This document shows, one piece after another, positions 35,696 to 47,200 of a stretch of DNA of 64,000 nt; within the stretch, counting starts at the first letter, position 1; every line of letters begins with the position of its first letter. This DNA is from Saxidomus purpurata (lineage: Eukaryota; Mollusca; Bivalvia; Venerida; Veneridae), in contig JAFMSR010000017.1 in assembly GCA_022818135.1 (NCBI GenBank), positions 40,674,058 through 40,738,057 on the forward strand, written 5' to 3'. Both the position numbers and the translations under genes were made by a program. A model generated the notes under the pieces. It ran no database searches. It was given only the letters and a program-made list of their open reading frames with translations, and was not told the origin of the DNA.

Positions 35696-38600
35696 TCACT
35701 TTAGTGGCTTTCTTACCCACCTTGGATTTTTCTTTACACCCCTCACTGTTACTGGTTTTCTTATTTGTGTCATTGATTTCTGTTTAAGTAAGGTATTATG
35801 TATGACACTTTGTTTGTTTGTTACTTGTTTAGTCATGCTTTCATAAGCGTTTGAGGATGTGGAATGATGTCGTCTACTGGTTTGCAGTTCATCTTGTTCA
35901 CTTATTTGTTCATCCATTGTATTTTCAGAGATGATCCTTTCAAGCAACTGGACATTTCTTTCATGAGATTTTACTTTCATACTTTCATCACGTTTAGATT
36001 CAGCAAATAAAATTTTTGTTCTCATTTCTCTCAAGTTATGTCTTGCATTTTTGGAATTGGTTCCCGCACATATTTCTCTGCATTCCTGTAAAGTTGATGA
36101 TGAAGAAACAGGCGGGTTAGTCAATTCAGACAATTTCATAGCATCAGTGTCTTTTTTCTTTTCATTTGCATTGACAGTTTCCACATGCTGAGCAGTTAGC
36201 AAAGATTTATGATGGTTCAGAGCATCAAACTTTAGAGTCATCAACTCTAATTCCTTTTCGTATCTAGCAACTCTCTTCTTTAACTCTTCGTTATGCTTAG
36301 TCACTTGTTTTAAACTCATCATTTTCACGTGAGCCTCTTCTTCAGTTTCTTCAGTGTGTTTATTTCTACTGACTTCTTCCCTTAGTTTTTCATTTTCTTC
36401 ATTTAAGCGTGTGTTTTCAAGTCTGAGCATTTTAATTGTATTGTCTTGCTGTTTCATTGTTATGTCATTGTTTTTACATTTTGTTTCTAGTTTAAGAATC
36501 TTATCACCATATTTTTTTATTTGTTCTTCTTTCTTGTTCAAGTTTTTCTGCAGGTCTGCTTTTAGTATTTTTAGATTTACAATGCTTGTACGTAAAGACT
36601 CCTTGCTGTTACCTCCAATTGCCCTGTAAACATAACATTTTATAGTTAGGAATAAAATGGGAAAACTATAATATCAGTGTACTAGAAATATTATAGTCAA
36701 GAAATCCATTTGAATTTGAACTATAAAGGTCTAAAAACGCTACCCTGCTGGTGGCAAAAGATTCTGTCTATTACACAAGTGCAGATCATGATCAGCCTGC
36801 ACATCTATGCAGTCTGATTATGAACTCCATGGCTTAAATTAGTCAGATAATCTTCAAGAAGCACCCCTATTAACAACTAATGATACAGTCCAAATTGAAA
36901 GATGGACAAGTCCATTTTAGAACTTAAGCAGGGTAAGGATTAAAACTTTCCTTAATCCTAGAGGTACAATAAATTACATCTGAGACAGCATTCATGATGG
37001 ATGGATCTATTCTGTGCACTTGAAAAAAATAGTAGTTTTCAATATGTGAAGGTATCCAACTTACTTGTAACAATCTTGTTCTAGTTTCAATAGTTGGTCA
37101 AGAAGATCTTCGACCATTTCAAAGTTTACAGGCACAGGACTGCTGCTGAAGGATTGTTCCCTTTCATTTATGTGGAACAGGTGCATCTTCAGCTTTGTGT
37201 ACATTCCATTCAAGCTCTGATGTGTTGCAAAGTCTATGGAATGGTTGGATTTACGTCTAGAATTGTGGGGTTGAAAGTGGTTGGTTGGATAGATCATATC
37301 TAATGAATGTGGTGGTCTTATGAGAGAATGTCTGTCCTGTTGAATGTGACTCTGGGTGACAACAGTTTCGGGAACTCTGTAAAATGATACACCATATCAG
37401 AAATAATTGTAGTTGAGTAGTACATTTGTGTAAATACATATTGATACTATCTACATGCTGAAGTTACCAGTAATCTAACACATTCAGACTGAATCCTTTT
37501 ATGGGTTGATGATGAAAAAACAATGCCATAAATGAAAAGTCCAATCAGTGTTTTCTAGATTCACTGTAAATGATAAAAGCACACCTGTTTGCTGTATGGT
37601 CAACATTTGAAGCTACATTTGGGAAGATTGATTGATTATTTGAAACTGGAGATGGTACTTCCTTATTGATGAAAGAACTTGCAGATTGTGGACGTTCTAT
37701 TGGCTCTAAGGACTCCTCCGAGTTGTGGCCTGAATCTGGAATACAATAGATCAGACGTAAAAAAAAAATATGTTTGTTTCAGGTTTCCCGACCTACCCTA
37801 ATTTTTTGCCCAACCCTAGAACTTTTTCTGCGTTTTGAATTTTTTTAGCATAAATATATTCAAATTTATGTTGAATTTGGTTAGTTCGAGAATAAAAAAA
37901 AATTCAAACAAAAAAAATTCCCTACCTACCCTATTTTTTTGGGACATGAAACCTGAAACAAACATCTTTCCTCATCCTCAGCCTCATAACCATATGATCA
38001 CCATATTAAGTATGCCTTAAGCACCATATAACTATATCTTAAAGGAAAGAGTTTTTTTTTTAAATAGACATAGTGCTTTCTTATTGATCCTTGCTGTTTT
38101 GGAACATTAAATATTGTATATGCACTTATATGAATGAATATTTTTTAATCATTATGAAATCAGTGTATGTTGTTTTTTAACACCCGCTCCAACATAGGTC
38201 ATTTTAACAGGTGGACAGTTTAAGTAACAATCATTCGTAAGTAGGACCAGTACTAAACTCCCATCTTCAGTAAGAAACTGCCAACTTTCTCACATAAAGA
38301 GACATTGTGGGTAGAAGGGCTCAAACCCATGGCCCTCCATCTATGAGAGGTTAAAGTGATTTCTAGTCGATGACTCGACCACGGAGGAGGAAGGTCATCA
38401 TAGCTCTAATGTGTCATACTGCCTCTATGGTCGAGTGGTTACAGTCACTGACTTGAAATCACTGTAACCTCTTACAGATGGAGGGTTATGGGTTTGAGCT
38501 GTGTTACAGACCATGTCGCTTACTCATGTTTCATGAACCCATGGCTCTCAATCTGTGAGAGGTTACACAGCGACCAGAAGTCTTAAAGCTTGAAATTTCA

Positions 38601-39013
38601 TGCCGATCATGATTTGTACATGACTCAAATGACTTTTTCTTCAATTTGTAGCAATTTATATAATGTATAGGTGTATTTGTTAAATACATAATTCTAAATA
38701 AATGATTATTTCATTATGTATGTTTAAAACTTGGCATTCATGATAGCATGAATCACAGTCATCTTTGATTGGGAACGAAGAGAGAGAAAGAGACTCGTAT
38801 TAGATATAGCCAGACCCTGACCCATGTTATGCAATGGTAAAACTTGCCTTTGTCAAGTTTCCTGTCTTCCTCCTGGTACCTGTTTAGCAGTTTATCAGCC
38901 AGGTACCGGTAGTCTGGTTTGATGGCATCTATTAATGCTTGAAATGCTCCAGATCCCCTCTTTTGCAGTATAGACAGTAGTGAAGAAATCTTCTCATAGT
39001 TTGTTTTCTCAGC
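35696..39013 (-). CDS. Gene D: CARD-coiled-coil protein, first coding exon missing
   Basis: Exons 39013-38848 (166 nt, AEKTNYEKISSLLSILQKRG, second half of a CARD), 37735-37585 (151 nt), 37376-37065 (312 nt, ending LLDQLLKLEQDCYK) and 36623-35696 (928 nt) join in frame to 519 codons with the stop. The intron after the CARD exon has a GC donor (AAAG|GCAAGT); the others are GT-AG. The last exon is heptad-rich and Lys/Glu-rich from KILKADLQKNLNKKEEQ onward, clearly coiled coil, with a basic tail (PRWVRKPLK). The expected 45-codon first exon is not found between 39014 and the gap at 39303-39802, where it probably lies. Closest relative: gene E, with three identical exon lengths. A scaffold or adaptor role is inferred from the domains. 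Confidence 0.82.
37770..37964. mobile_element. Short TIR element in intron 2 of gene D
   Basis: Ends TGTTTGTTTCAGGTTTC and GAAACCTGAAACAAACA are perfect inverted complements. The interior is C/T-rich (GACCTACCCTAATTTTTTG). The matching intron of gene E (about 46690) has no such sequence, so it inserted after the D/E duplication. Confidence 0.65.
38165..38585. repeat. Head-to-head pair of tRNA-Ser-derived SINEs (second copy)
   Basis: The plus head at 38428-38500 (GGTCGAGTGGTTACAGTCAC, GACTTGAAATC, GGGTTTGAGC) faces an inverted head at about 38315-38385 (GGGCTCAAACCC, ACTCGACCA). The spacer TCATCATAGCTCTAATGTGT is the inverted complement of the spacer in the 5-kb pair. It lies in intron 2 of gene D; gene E keeps a partial counterpart at 48.15-48.30 kb. 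Confidence 0.65.
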
Positions 39014-39302
39014 CTGGTATCATGTATAATTAGTTTCAGTTTTATACAAATTTGTATTTAGTTCGATTATTACGAAGACAGGTCTGTAGCTTATGGAATC
39101 GCTCTCGAACACACATTCTAGTCATGATGCTTTTGAGAGAAAGGCAACAAGTTTGCTATCACTGCTACCCATTTATAGCTTGGTGGACTGAGGCACATAT
39201 GGCATCAGTATCATGCATATTTAGCAATTTAGATAACCAAATTTGATATTTTCTTTGCATCTAACCAAATTCCTATCATTTCACATAATATCAATTTGAA
39301 TA

Positions 39303-39802
39303 NNNNNNNNNNNNNNNNNNNNNNNNNNNNNNNNNNNNNNNNNNNNNNNNNNNNNNNNNNNNNNNNNNNNNNNNNNNNNNNNNNNNNNNNNNNNNNNNNN
39401 NNNNNNNNNNNNNNNNNNNNNNNNNNNNNNNNNNNNNNNNNNNNNNNNNNNNNNNNNNNNNNNNNNNNNNNNNNNNNNNNNNNNNNNNNNNNNNNNNNNN
39501 NNNNNNNNNNNNNNNNNNNNNNNNNNNNNNNNNNNNNNNNNNNNNNNNNNNNNNNNNNNNNNNNNNNNNNNNNNNNNNNNNNNNNNNNNNNNNNNNNNNN
39601 NNNNNNNNNNNNNNNNNNNNNNNNNNNNNNNNNNNNNNNNNNNNNNNNNNNNNNNNNNNNNNNNNNNNNNNNNNNNNNNNNNNNNNNNNNNNNNNNNNNN
39701 NNNNNNNNNNNNNNNNNNNNNNNNNNNNNNNNNNNNNNNNNNNNNNNNNNNNNNNNNNNNNNNNNNNNNNNNNNNNNNNNNNNNNNNNNNNNNNNNNNNN
39801 NN
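39303..39802. other. Assembly gap (500 N)
   Basis: Exactly 500 undetermined bases, a usual placeholder length, so the true size is unknown. The flanks belong to gene D's upstream region (left) and to a segment repeated at 63.15 kb (right). Open frames of X residues across it are meaningless. Confidence 0.99.
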
Positions 39803-39955
39803 TCAATTATTATAATGTTTGTCTTGATGTCTTGATCCCATGTCCACAGCTTTAATTGTCTTTCTGTTGTATTATCCCCATGTGTGAAGCCTTCCTGTCA
39901 ACTCAATATCTATTTAACCCCTGGAAGGATTGATCTGATGAAACTCGGGGGTCAG

Positions 39956-40356
39956 ATTTTTAGCTCATCAATTAGATGAGCAGAACCCATGAGCTGGCCA
40001 CACTGGCTAAAAGTCAAGGTCACAACTTTTAAGTCAAAAGGTATGAGTCTTGAAATTCCTGTCCACTCCACATCTCCTTAATGCCTTGAAGGAGTTTGAT
40101 GAAATTCAGATTAAATGTTCACCTCATCAAGACAATGTGCAGAAACCATGAGCCGGTCACGCTGTCTCAAGGTCAAAGTCACAACTAACGGTCAAAGGCG
40201 TGAGTCTTGAATTTCCTGTCCGCTCCGTATCACCTTAATGCCTTGAAAGATTTTGATGAAATTCAGATTAGATGTTCATCTCATCAAGGCAATATGCAGA
40301 ACCCTTGAATTTACACAATTTCAGGACGATGAACAGAACCCTCATGGCCCTCTTGT
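39956..40356 (+). mobile_element. Helitron-like element, family 7 (AGCTCATC type)
   Basis: Starts TTTTTAGCTCATCAATTAG with the partner GATGAGC, and ends GAACCCTCATGGCCCTCTTGTT. The interior has two to three monomers with CCTTAATGCCTTGAAGGAG and AAGGTCAAAGTCACAAC. A diverged copy at the same place in the duplicated segment spans about 63307-63806, so the insertion predates that duplication. Confidence 0.5.
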
Positions 40357-40534
40357 TAATGTTACTGGTTTGGATAATGTTAACACGCATTACCTGATAT
40401 AATAAATGCCTGTTTTTACTCTTAACTTTTACACTACACTTTTTTTCTCACAAAATGCATGATCATATTTTCCTGTCTTCCTTAATACTAGAACGTATTT
40501 TGTGTTTGCAAACTGTTAATGCCTTTGTTTTCAG

Positions 40535-40639
40535 AGACTTGAAGATGCCAAAGTGTTAATGAAAGGCTCTTTAGTTTCAACTCAGTCTGGGAACCATGTT
40601 TTTCTGGTTAAAAAGAATGAAGGCAAGAAAACTGATTGA
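40535..40639 (+). CDS. Terminal coding exon of an unrecognised plus-strand gene
   Basis: A good acceptor (GCCTTTGTTTTCAG) precedes an open frame of 34 codons, RLEDAKVLMKGSLVSTQSG then NHVFLVKKNEGKKTD, ending in TGA. AATAAA follows at 40655-40660, 16 nt after the stop. The upstream exons are not visible and may lie in the gap or to its left. The same intron end and acceptor occur at 63940-64000, where the window stops at the first codon. I do not recognise the protein. Exon reality is supported by acceptor, frame and poly(A) signal together. Confidence 0.5.
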   Translation, partial: RLEDAKVLMKGSLVSTQSGNHVFLVKKNEGKKTD

Positions 40640-40867
40640 CCAGCTACTAAATTAAATAAACGGTAAAGTCTGCTTGTAAGGATATCCAGGGGACTAAATT
40701 TATATCGTTGGATCCGAATATCGTTATATCAAAGTTGACTTCCGGATAGACCAAAACAGAAAGTAAAGTTAGCGAGCTAGATTAAATAGGCACACAAATT
40801 ATAATATAGAACAAGTTCTGTATATGATTTATTTACATATTTATACACATATAATTATGTAAAAATT

Positions 40868-41807
40868 GTTTGTTACTTTTCCTTGTCCGGAGCATAACTT
40901 GAAAACTACTGGTTGGAATTCAATACAACTTCATACAATGGTCAAGCACCATGAGAGGAGGTGCAGTGCACAAAAACCATAACTCTATCTTGAGTAAAAC
41001 TACTGGTTGGAATTCAATACAACTTCATGCAATGGTCAAGTACATTGAGAGGAAGTGCAGTGCACAGGAACCATAACTCTTTCTTGACTCTTTACAGAGT
41101 TATTGTCCTTTGTTACTTTTCCTTGTCTGGAGCATAACTTGAAAACTGCTGGTTGGAATTCAATACAACTTCATACAATGGTCAAGCACCATGAGAGGAG
41201 GTGCAGTGCACAGAAACCATAACTCTTTCTTGACTCTTTACAGAGTTATTGCCCTTTGTTACTTTTCCTTGTCCGGAGCATAACTTGAAAACTACTTGTT
41301 GGAATTCAATTTAACTTCATACAATGGTCAAGTACATTGAGAAGAAGTGCAGTGCACAGGAACCATAACTCTTTCTTGACTCTTTACAGAGTTATTGCCC
41401 TTTGTTACTTTTCCTTGTCTGGAGCATAACTTGAAAACTACTAGTTGGAATTCAATACAACTTCATACAATGGTCAAGTACATTGAGAGGAAGTGCAGTG
41501 CACAGGAACCATAACTCTTTCTTGACTCTTTAGAGAGTTATTGCCCTCTGTTACTTTTCCTTGTCCGGAGCATAACTTGAAAACTACTGTTTGGAATGCA
41601 ATACAACTTCATACAATGGTCCAGCACAATCAGAGGAAGTGCAGTGTACAATAACCATAGCTCTTTCTATACTTATTACAGAGTTATTGCGAAGAACATT
41701 ATATCTGTTTTAGGGTATTTTTTTGCAAGGTATTCTGTTACTACGACTTTCCTCAGTTTATAAAGCAGTCTTTCGGGGGTATTAATCAGATTTAGTGACA
41801 GCTCTAG
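40868..41807 (+). mobile_element. Helitron-like element, family 2, 5' truncated
   Basis: Opens directly inside a monomer (TGTTACTTTTCCTTGTCC) without the 5' hairpin. It runs through about six monomers and ends with GGGGGTATTAATCAGATTTAGTGACAGCTCTAG. It lies between the unrecognised plus-strand exon and the 3' side of gene E. Confidence 0.65.
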
Positions 41808-42098
41808 TTAATTTTGTAAAGTCCTTTTAGTTAAAAAGAATTTGACAAGCATAGCATTTACAAGCCTTCCTGAAAGATTCAAGTATTAAACATCTAGCAA
41901 TCAAATGAATAGGCCGAATAAATAGTTGCTGCACCAGAACAAAATTGCAAATCTACAAGGATATTTACATCATAATATTTTTGCATTCTTGCAAATTTCT
42001 CATTATACAGATACAAATTACATGCCAATTTTATTACTCCTTCTATTGTTGTTGCATATACCTGAAACTGGTACAGAATATAAAATACTCATATAAAA

Positions 42099-43031
42099 TC
42101 AGGGGTCCCACAAGAATCTGTGCTGGGACCACTTCTATTTATCTTATATATAAATGATCTTCCACAAGAATTAAAAGATATCTTTTCTGATTTATTTGCT
42201 GATGACACTACATTAACTGCAATTGGAAACACATATCAAGAAGTACAAACAGCACTCAAGAATGTTCTTGACAATGTTGATATATGGTGTCAAAACAACT
42301 ATATGTCATTAAATGCAAAAAAATCAAAGGCCATGACAGTTCGTCCAAAAAACAGACCCAATCCAAATGACTGTAACATGCTGCACCTCGGCAGTGACTC
42401 AATTGAATTCTCTATCTCTGAAAAACTTCTAGGTGTACTAGTGGACAGAAATTTGAATTGGAAGGACCATTTCAGTGTCTTACAAAAATGCAATTCAAAA
42501 CTTTACCTCTTGCAAAGGATAAAATACTTCTTAAACACTCCAGTTCGCAAGTTGCTTTTCAATGCCTATATATTACCTCATCTAGATTATTGCTGTTCTA
42601 TCTGGGGAAACTGTAACTCTGATCAAGTTGACTCTCTTATTAGATTTCAGAAGAGAGCAGCTAGGATTATCCTAGACAAAGAGTTTGATGCCCCTTCAGA
42701 GGAATTGTTTCTGCAATTAAACTGGATGAAATTCCCTGACAGAGTCAAATATAAGCAGTCAATTATAGTTTATAACTCTCTAAACAATACATGTCCTCAA
42801 TATTTACTAAACAAATTCCAGCATAGACATAACATTCTAAAATGTAATCTTAGATCAACAAAGTCTAAACTGAACCTATATCAACCAAAACCAAGGTTAG
42901 AATTTTTTTGTAAAAGCCTGGACTATTCAGGAACAAAAATCTGGAATGCATCACCAATTGAGGTCCACGAAGCAGAAAATCTTGAAAGTTTTAAAAGTAA
43001 ATACTTGGCTTATTCGGGAACATGTTCTTAA
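42099..43031 (+). pseudogene. LINE reverse transcriptase, C-terminal 310 aa
   Basis: An open frame from SGVPQESVLGPLLF (the GVPQGS motif with one change) through ADDTTLTAIGNT (the (F/Y)ADD catalytic pair), then the thumb and C-terminal part (KLLGVLVDRNLNWKDHF, YILPHLDYCCSIWGNC, FQKRAARIILDK) to the stop. RT motifs upstream of GVPQ and the endonuclease are missing, so this copy cannot act alone. The frame is unbroken, which suggests recent insertion. It resembles RTs encoded by many LINE clades in molluscs; the clade is not assignable here. Confidence 0.85.
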
Positions 43032-43054
43032 AAACCATAATTTGTAATTTGAGT

Positions 43055-43690
43055 GACCAATTACAATGAAACTTGGTCTATAGGTAACTTGCGTGAAGAC
43101 AAAGCTTGGGATTGCATTTGGGGTCACTAGGGTCAAGGTCAAGGTCACTGTTACTAAAAATAGAAAAATGGTTTCCCCTCAATAACTCAAGTAAGGAGTG
43201 ACTAAATGCAATGAAACTCGGTGTGTAGGTAGCTTGCGTAGAGAGGAAGCTTGGGATTGCATTTAGGGGCCACTAGGATCAAGGTCAAGGGCACTGTTAC
43301 TATAAATAGAAAAATGGTTTCCGCTCAATAGCTTGAGTTAGGAGTGACCAATTGTAATGAAACTTGGTGTGTAGGTAGCTTGCGTGGAGAGGAAGCTTTG
43401 GGTCACAGGATCAAGGTCACTAGGGTCAAGGTCACTGTAGTTTTTAGATTGTTTAAAGCAAAAATATCTTTTCTGGGTCAAGGTCACCACTAGGGTCAAG
43501 GTCACTGTTACTAAAAATAGATTTTTATTATATTTTTTTTTTTAATGGGGCGAAGGTCAAGGTCACTAGAGTTAAGGATAAGGTCACTGTTACTAAAAAT
43601 AAATTTAAGAATTTTTTTTTTCAATTTTTAAATTGTTTAAGCAAACAAAATAATTTCTTTGCAGAGGGGGGAGTCAAGGTGACTGTTTTT
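43055..43690 (+). repeat. AGGTCA-rich repeat block in LINE 3' UTR
   Basis: Degenerate units of about 130 bp read GAAACTTGGTGTGTAGGTAG, then AGGTCAAGGTCACTGTTA and AAAATAGAAAAATGG. Many AGGTCA half-sites are in direct repeat. No hairpin ends are seen, so it is called a repeat block rather than a separate element. Confidence 0.6.
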
Positions 43691-44269
43691 TTTAATTCTA
43701 CAATTTCTACAGGCGCCGTTTAAACATGCTTTGGCGGCATTGTCGGGTCTTCTTGATTTCTTTTGCAGTGATTGCTATGTTTATGCATTGTATATTGAAC
43801 CTTTTTGTCTGAATGTTTGATTGTTTGTAAAGTTTTATGTCATGTAAAAGGACTCGCAGGGAAGATTGAGCTAGACACAACTGTGTTGCCTCTATAAATA
43901 AAGTCTTTATTATTATTATTATTATAATATTCACATATTATGTAAATGCAACGAAGTCTGAGTTACCCACTTTGGGCTGAATGCAGTCAAAGACATCAGT
44001 TCTAGTAACAATTTTGTGCACATACTGAATGTACATCTATTTTTATTCAACTTCTTAACATTCTGTTGCTAGACATGGTCAAGCATCTTTCAGACTGTCA
44101 GGCCAGGTCAAATTCCACCAGGTATATCTTATGGATCAATATACTTTGGTAGGAAAGGAGGTGGGGGAGGGGGGTATACAGTACTTATTTGGATTGGGCC
44201 AGAAGTATATTAGTAATTAGATTTCTTGTTGATAAGTGGTATTCTGCTTGTTCTTGACAAGTCCAAATG

Positions 44270-47200
44270 TCACCATGGAGATTTTATCCACCATGGACGG
44301 TTCATCAAACCCTTTACTGTTTCTAGTTTTTTCATTTGTGTCATTGCCTTCTGTTCACTTTGTTTCTTTGTTACTCGGTTAGTCATGCTTTCATGTGTGT
44401 TTATGGGTCTGTAATAATGTTGTGTTATGGTTTGTAGTTCATCTTGTTGTCCAATTATTTGTCTCATTGGTTTATATTTAAGTAAGGTATTATGTGTGAC
44501 ACTTTGGTTGTCTCTTACTTGTTTAGTCATACTTTCAAATGTGTTTAAGGGTCTGGAATAATGTTGTGTATTGGTTTGTAGTTCATCTTGTTGTCTAATA
44601 ATTTGTCTCTTTAATTTCGGTTTAAGTAAGTTATAAGGTGTGACACTTTCTTTGTTTGTTACTTGTTTAGTCTTGCTTTCATATTTGTTTGAGGGTCTGG
44701 AATAGTGTTGTCTATTGGTTTGCAGTTCATTTTGTTGTCCACTTATTTCATCACATTTTGTTCTCATTTCTCTCAAGTGTTGTCCTGCATTTTTGGAATT
44801 GATTCCAGGATGTATTCCTCTGCGTGTCTGTAAAGTTGATGATAAAGAAACAGCTGGATTAGTCAATTCAGACACTTTCATATTATTTGTGTCCTTTTTC
44901 TTTCCATCTTTCTTCTTTAACTCTTCGTAAGTCAGTTGTTTAAAACTCATTTTCACGTTAGCCTCTTCTTCAGTGTGTTTATTTCTACTGACTTCTTCCC
45001 TTAGTTTTTTATTTTCTTCATATAAGCGTGTGTTTTCAAGTCTGAGCATTTTAATTGTTGTGTCATCGTTTTTACATTTTGTTTCCAGTTTAAGAATCTT
45101 ATCACCATATTTTGTTATTTGTTCTTCTTTCTTGTTCAAGTTTTTCTGCAGGTCTGCCTTAAGTATTTTTAGATTTACAATGCTTGTGTGTAAGGACTCT
45201 TTGCTGCTACTTCCAATTGCCCTGTAAACATAACAGTTATAGTTAGGAATAAAATGTGCAAACTATAATATCAGTGTACTAGAAATATTAGACAAGAATT
45301 CATTTGAATTTAAACTTTTTTAAAGGTCAAAAACCCCTACCCTGCTGGTGGCAAAAGATTCTGTCTATTACACAAGTGCAGATCATGATGAGCCTGCACA
45401 TCTTTACATAGTCTTTCTATGAATTTCATGGTTTACATTCAGTAAGCACCCCTATTAACAACTAATGATACAGTCCAAATTGAAAGATGGACAAGTCCAT
45501 TTTAGAACTTAAGCAGGATCAGGATTAAAACCCAGAGGTACAATACATTACATCTGAGACAGCATTCATGATGGATGGATCTATTCTGTGCACTTGAAAA
45601 AAATAGTAGTTTTCAATATGTGAAGGTATCCAACTTACTTGTAACAATCTTGTTCTAGTTTCAACAGTTGGTCAAGAAGATCTTCAACCATTTCAAAGTT
45701 TACAGGCACAGGACTGCTGCTGAATGATTGTTCCCTTTCATTTATGTGGAACAGGTGCATCTTCAGCTTTGTGTGCATTCTATTCAAGCTCTTATGTGTT
45801 GCAAAGTCTATGAAGCTGGATGTACGTCTAGAATTGTGGGGTTGAAAGTAGTTGATTGGATTGATCATATCTAATGAATGGTGTGGTGGTCTTCTGATAG
45901 AATGTCTGTCCTGTTGAAAGTGACCCTGCATGACATCAGTTTCAGGAATTCTGTAAAGTGATACACCTTATCAAAAATAGTTGAAGTTGAGTAGTATATT
46001 TGGATACTTTCTACACGCTGAAATTACCAGTAATCTCAGGGCTCTTGTTTGGCAAAATTTGGGGCCGAATATCGGCCCCATTCCCCCCTTAAAAAAGTAT
46101 GTTTTTTTCCCCCCTTTTGCCCAAAAATTCCCCCTCGAAAAAAAAAATTATTTGAGAGCCGATACTGGGTACCGTAACCGGTGTTTAGTACTACCACGGT
46201 CCGTTTTGGACAGTTTATAGCGTCAGCGTAGTATTTCCGGTGCAAAATGTTGCACAATTCCCGGTCGTATGATATTTAATAGTGTTTTTTCTTTACATTT
46301 TTGATATGACGAAAATTCCCCTTTCAAAGAAAATTATTTGAAAATCATGCAAAATTCCCCCCTGATATGGACCCTGGCCCCAGTCTCAAAAGGCTAACGA
46401 GAGCCCTGAATCTTAACACATTCAGACTGAGTCCTTTTACGGGTTGATGATGAGAAAACAGTGCTATAAATGAAAATTCCAATCAGTGTTTTCTAGATTC
46501 ACTGTAAATGATGAGAGCATACCTGTTAGCTGTATGGTCAACATTTGAAGCCACATTTGGGAAGATAGATTGATTGTTTGAGACTGGAGATGGTACTTCC
46601 ATATTGACATTAGAACTTGCAGATGGTGGACGTTCTGTTGGCTCTAACAACTCTTCTGAGTTGTTGCCTGAATCTAGAGTACAATAAATGATAACCATTT
46701 TTAGTATGCCTAAAGCTCCATATAACTATATCTTAATGGAAGAAGTTTTTTAAATAGACTTAGTGCTTGCTTATTGATCTTTGTTGTTTTGGAACATATT
46801 GTATATTGTATATTTATATTATAAACAAAGTTTGGGTGGGGTATATAGGAGTCACCCAGTGGTTTGTCAGTCGGTCGGTATCTTGAGTAGTTACAGAGCT
46901 ATTGCCTTTCGTTTCTTTTCCTTGTCCAGAGCATAACTTGTAGGAAATTCAATACAACTTCATACAATGGTCAAGCACATTGAGAGGAAGTGCAGTGTAC
47001 AAGAACCATAACTCCATCTTGACTAATTACAGAGTAATTGTCCTTTGTTGCTTTTCCTTGTCCGGAGCATAACTTGAAAACTACTGGTTGGAATTCAATA
47101 CAACTTCATACAATGGTCAAGTACATTGAGAGAAAGTGCAGAGCACAAGAACCATAACTCCATCTTGACTACTTACAGAGTCATTGCTAAGAACAATATC

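Larger units (their letters stand above)
42085..43928 (+). mobile_element. 5'-truncated LINE with (TTA)n tail
   Basis: Starts within the RT domain and ends in CTTTATTATTATTATTATT. Removing it leaves sequence collinear with 35560-35600 downstream of gene D. Candidate target duplications are the similar AATACTCATATAA (left) and AATATTCACATATTA (right). The 3' UTR holds a block of AGGTCA-rich repeats. Confidence 0.72.

Noticed and set aside
39291..39835. Two 170-180 aa ORFs across the N run
   Set aside because: Undetermined bases translated as X; no information.
44000..44220. G-rich tract GTGGGGGAGGGGGGTATAC as a family 2 5' end
   Set aside because: No following GGAGTCACCC or monomers, so it is not called an element.
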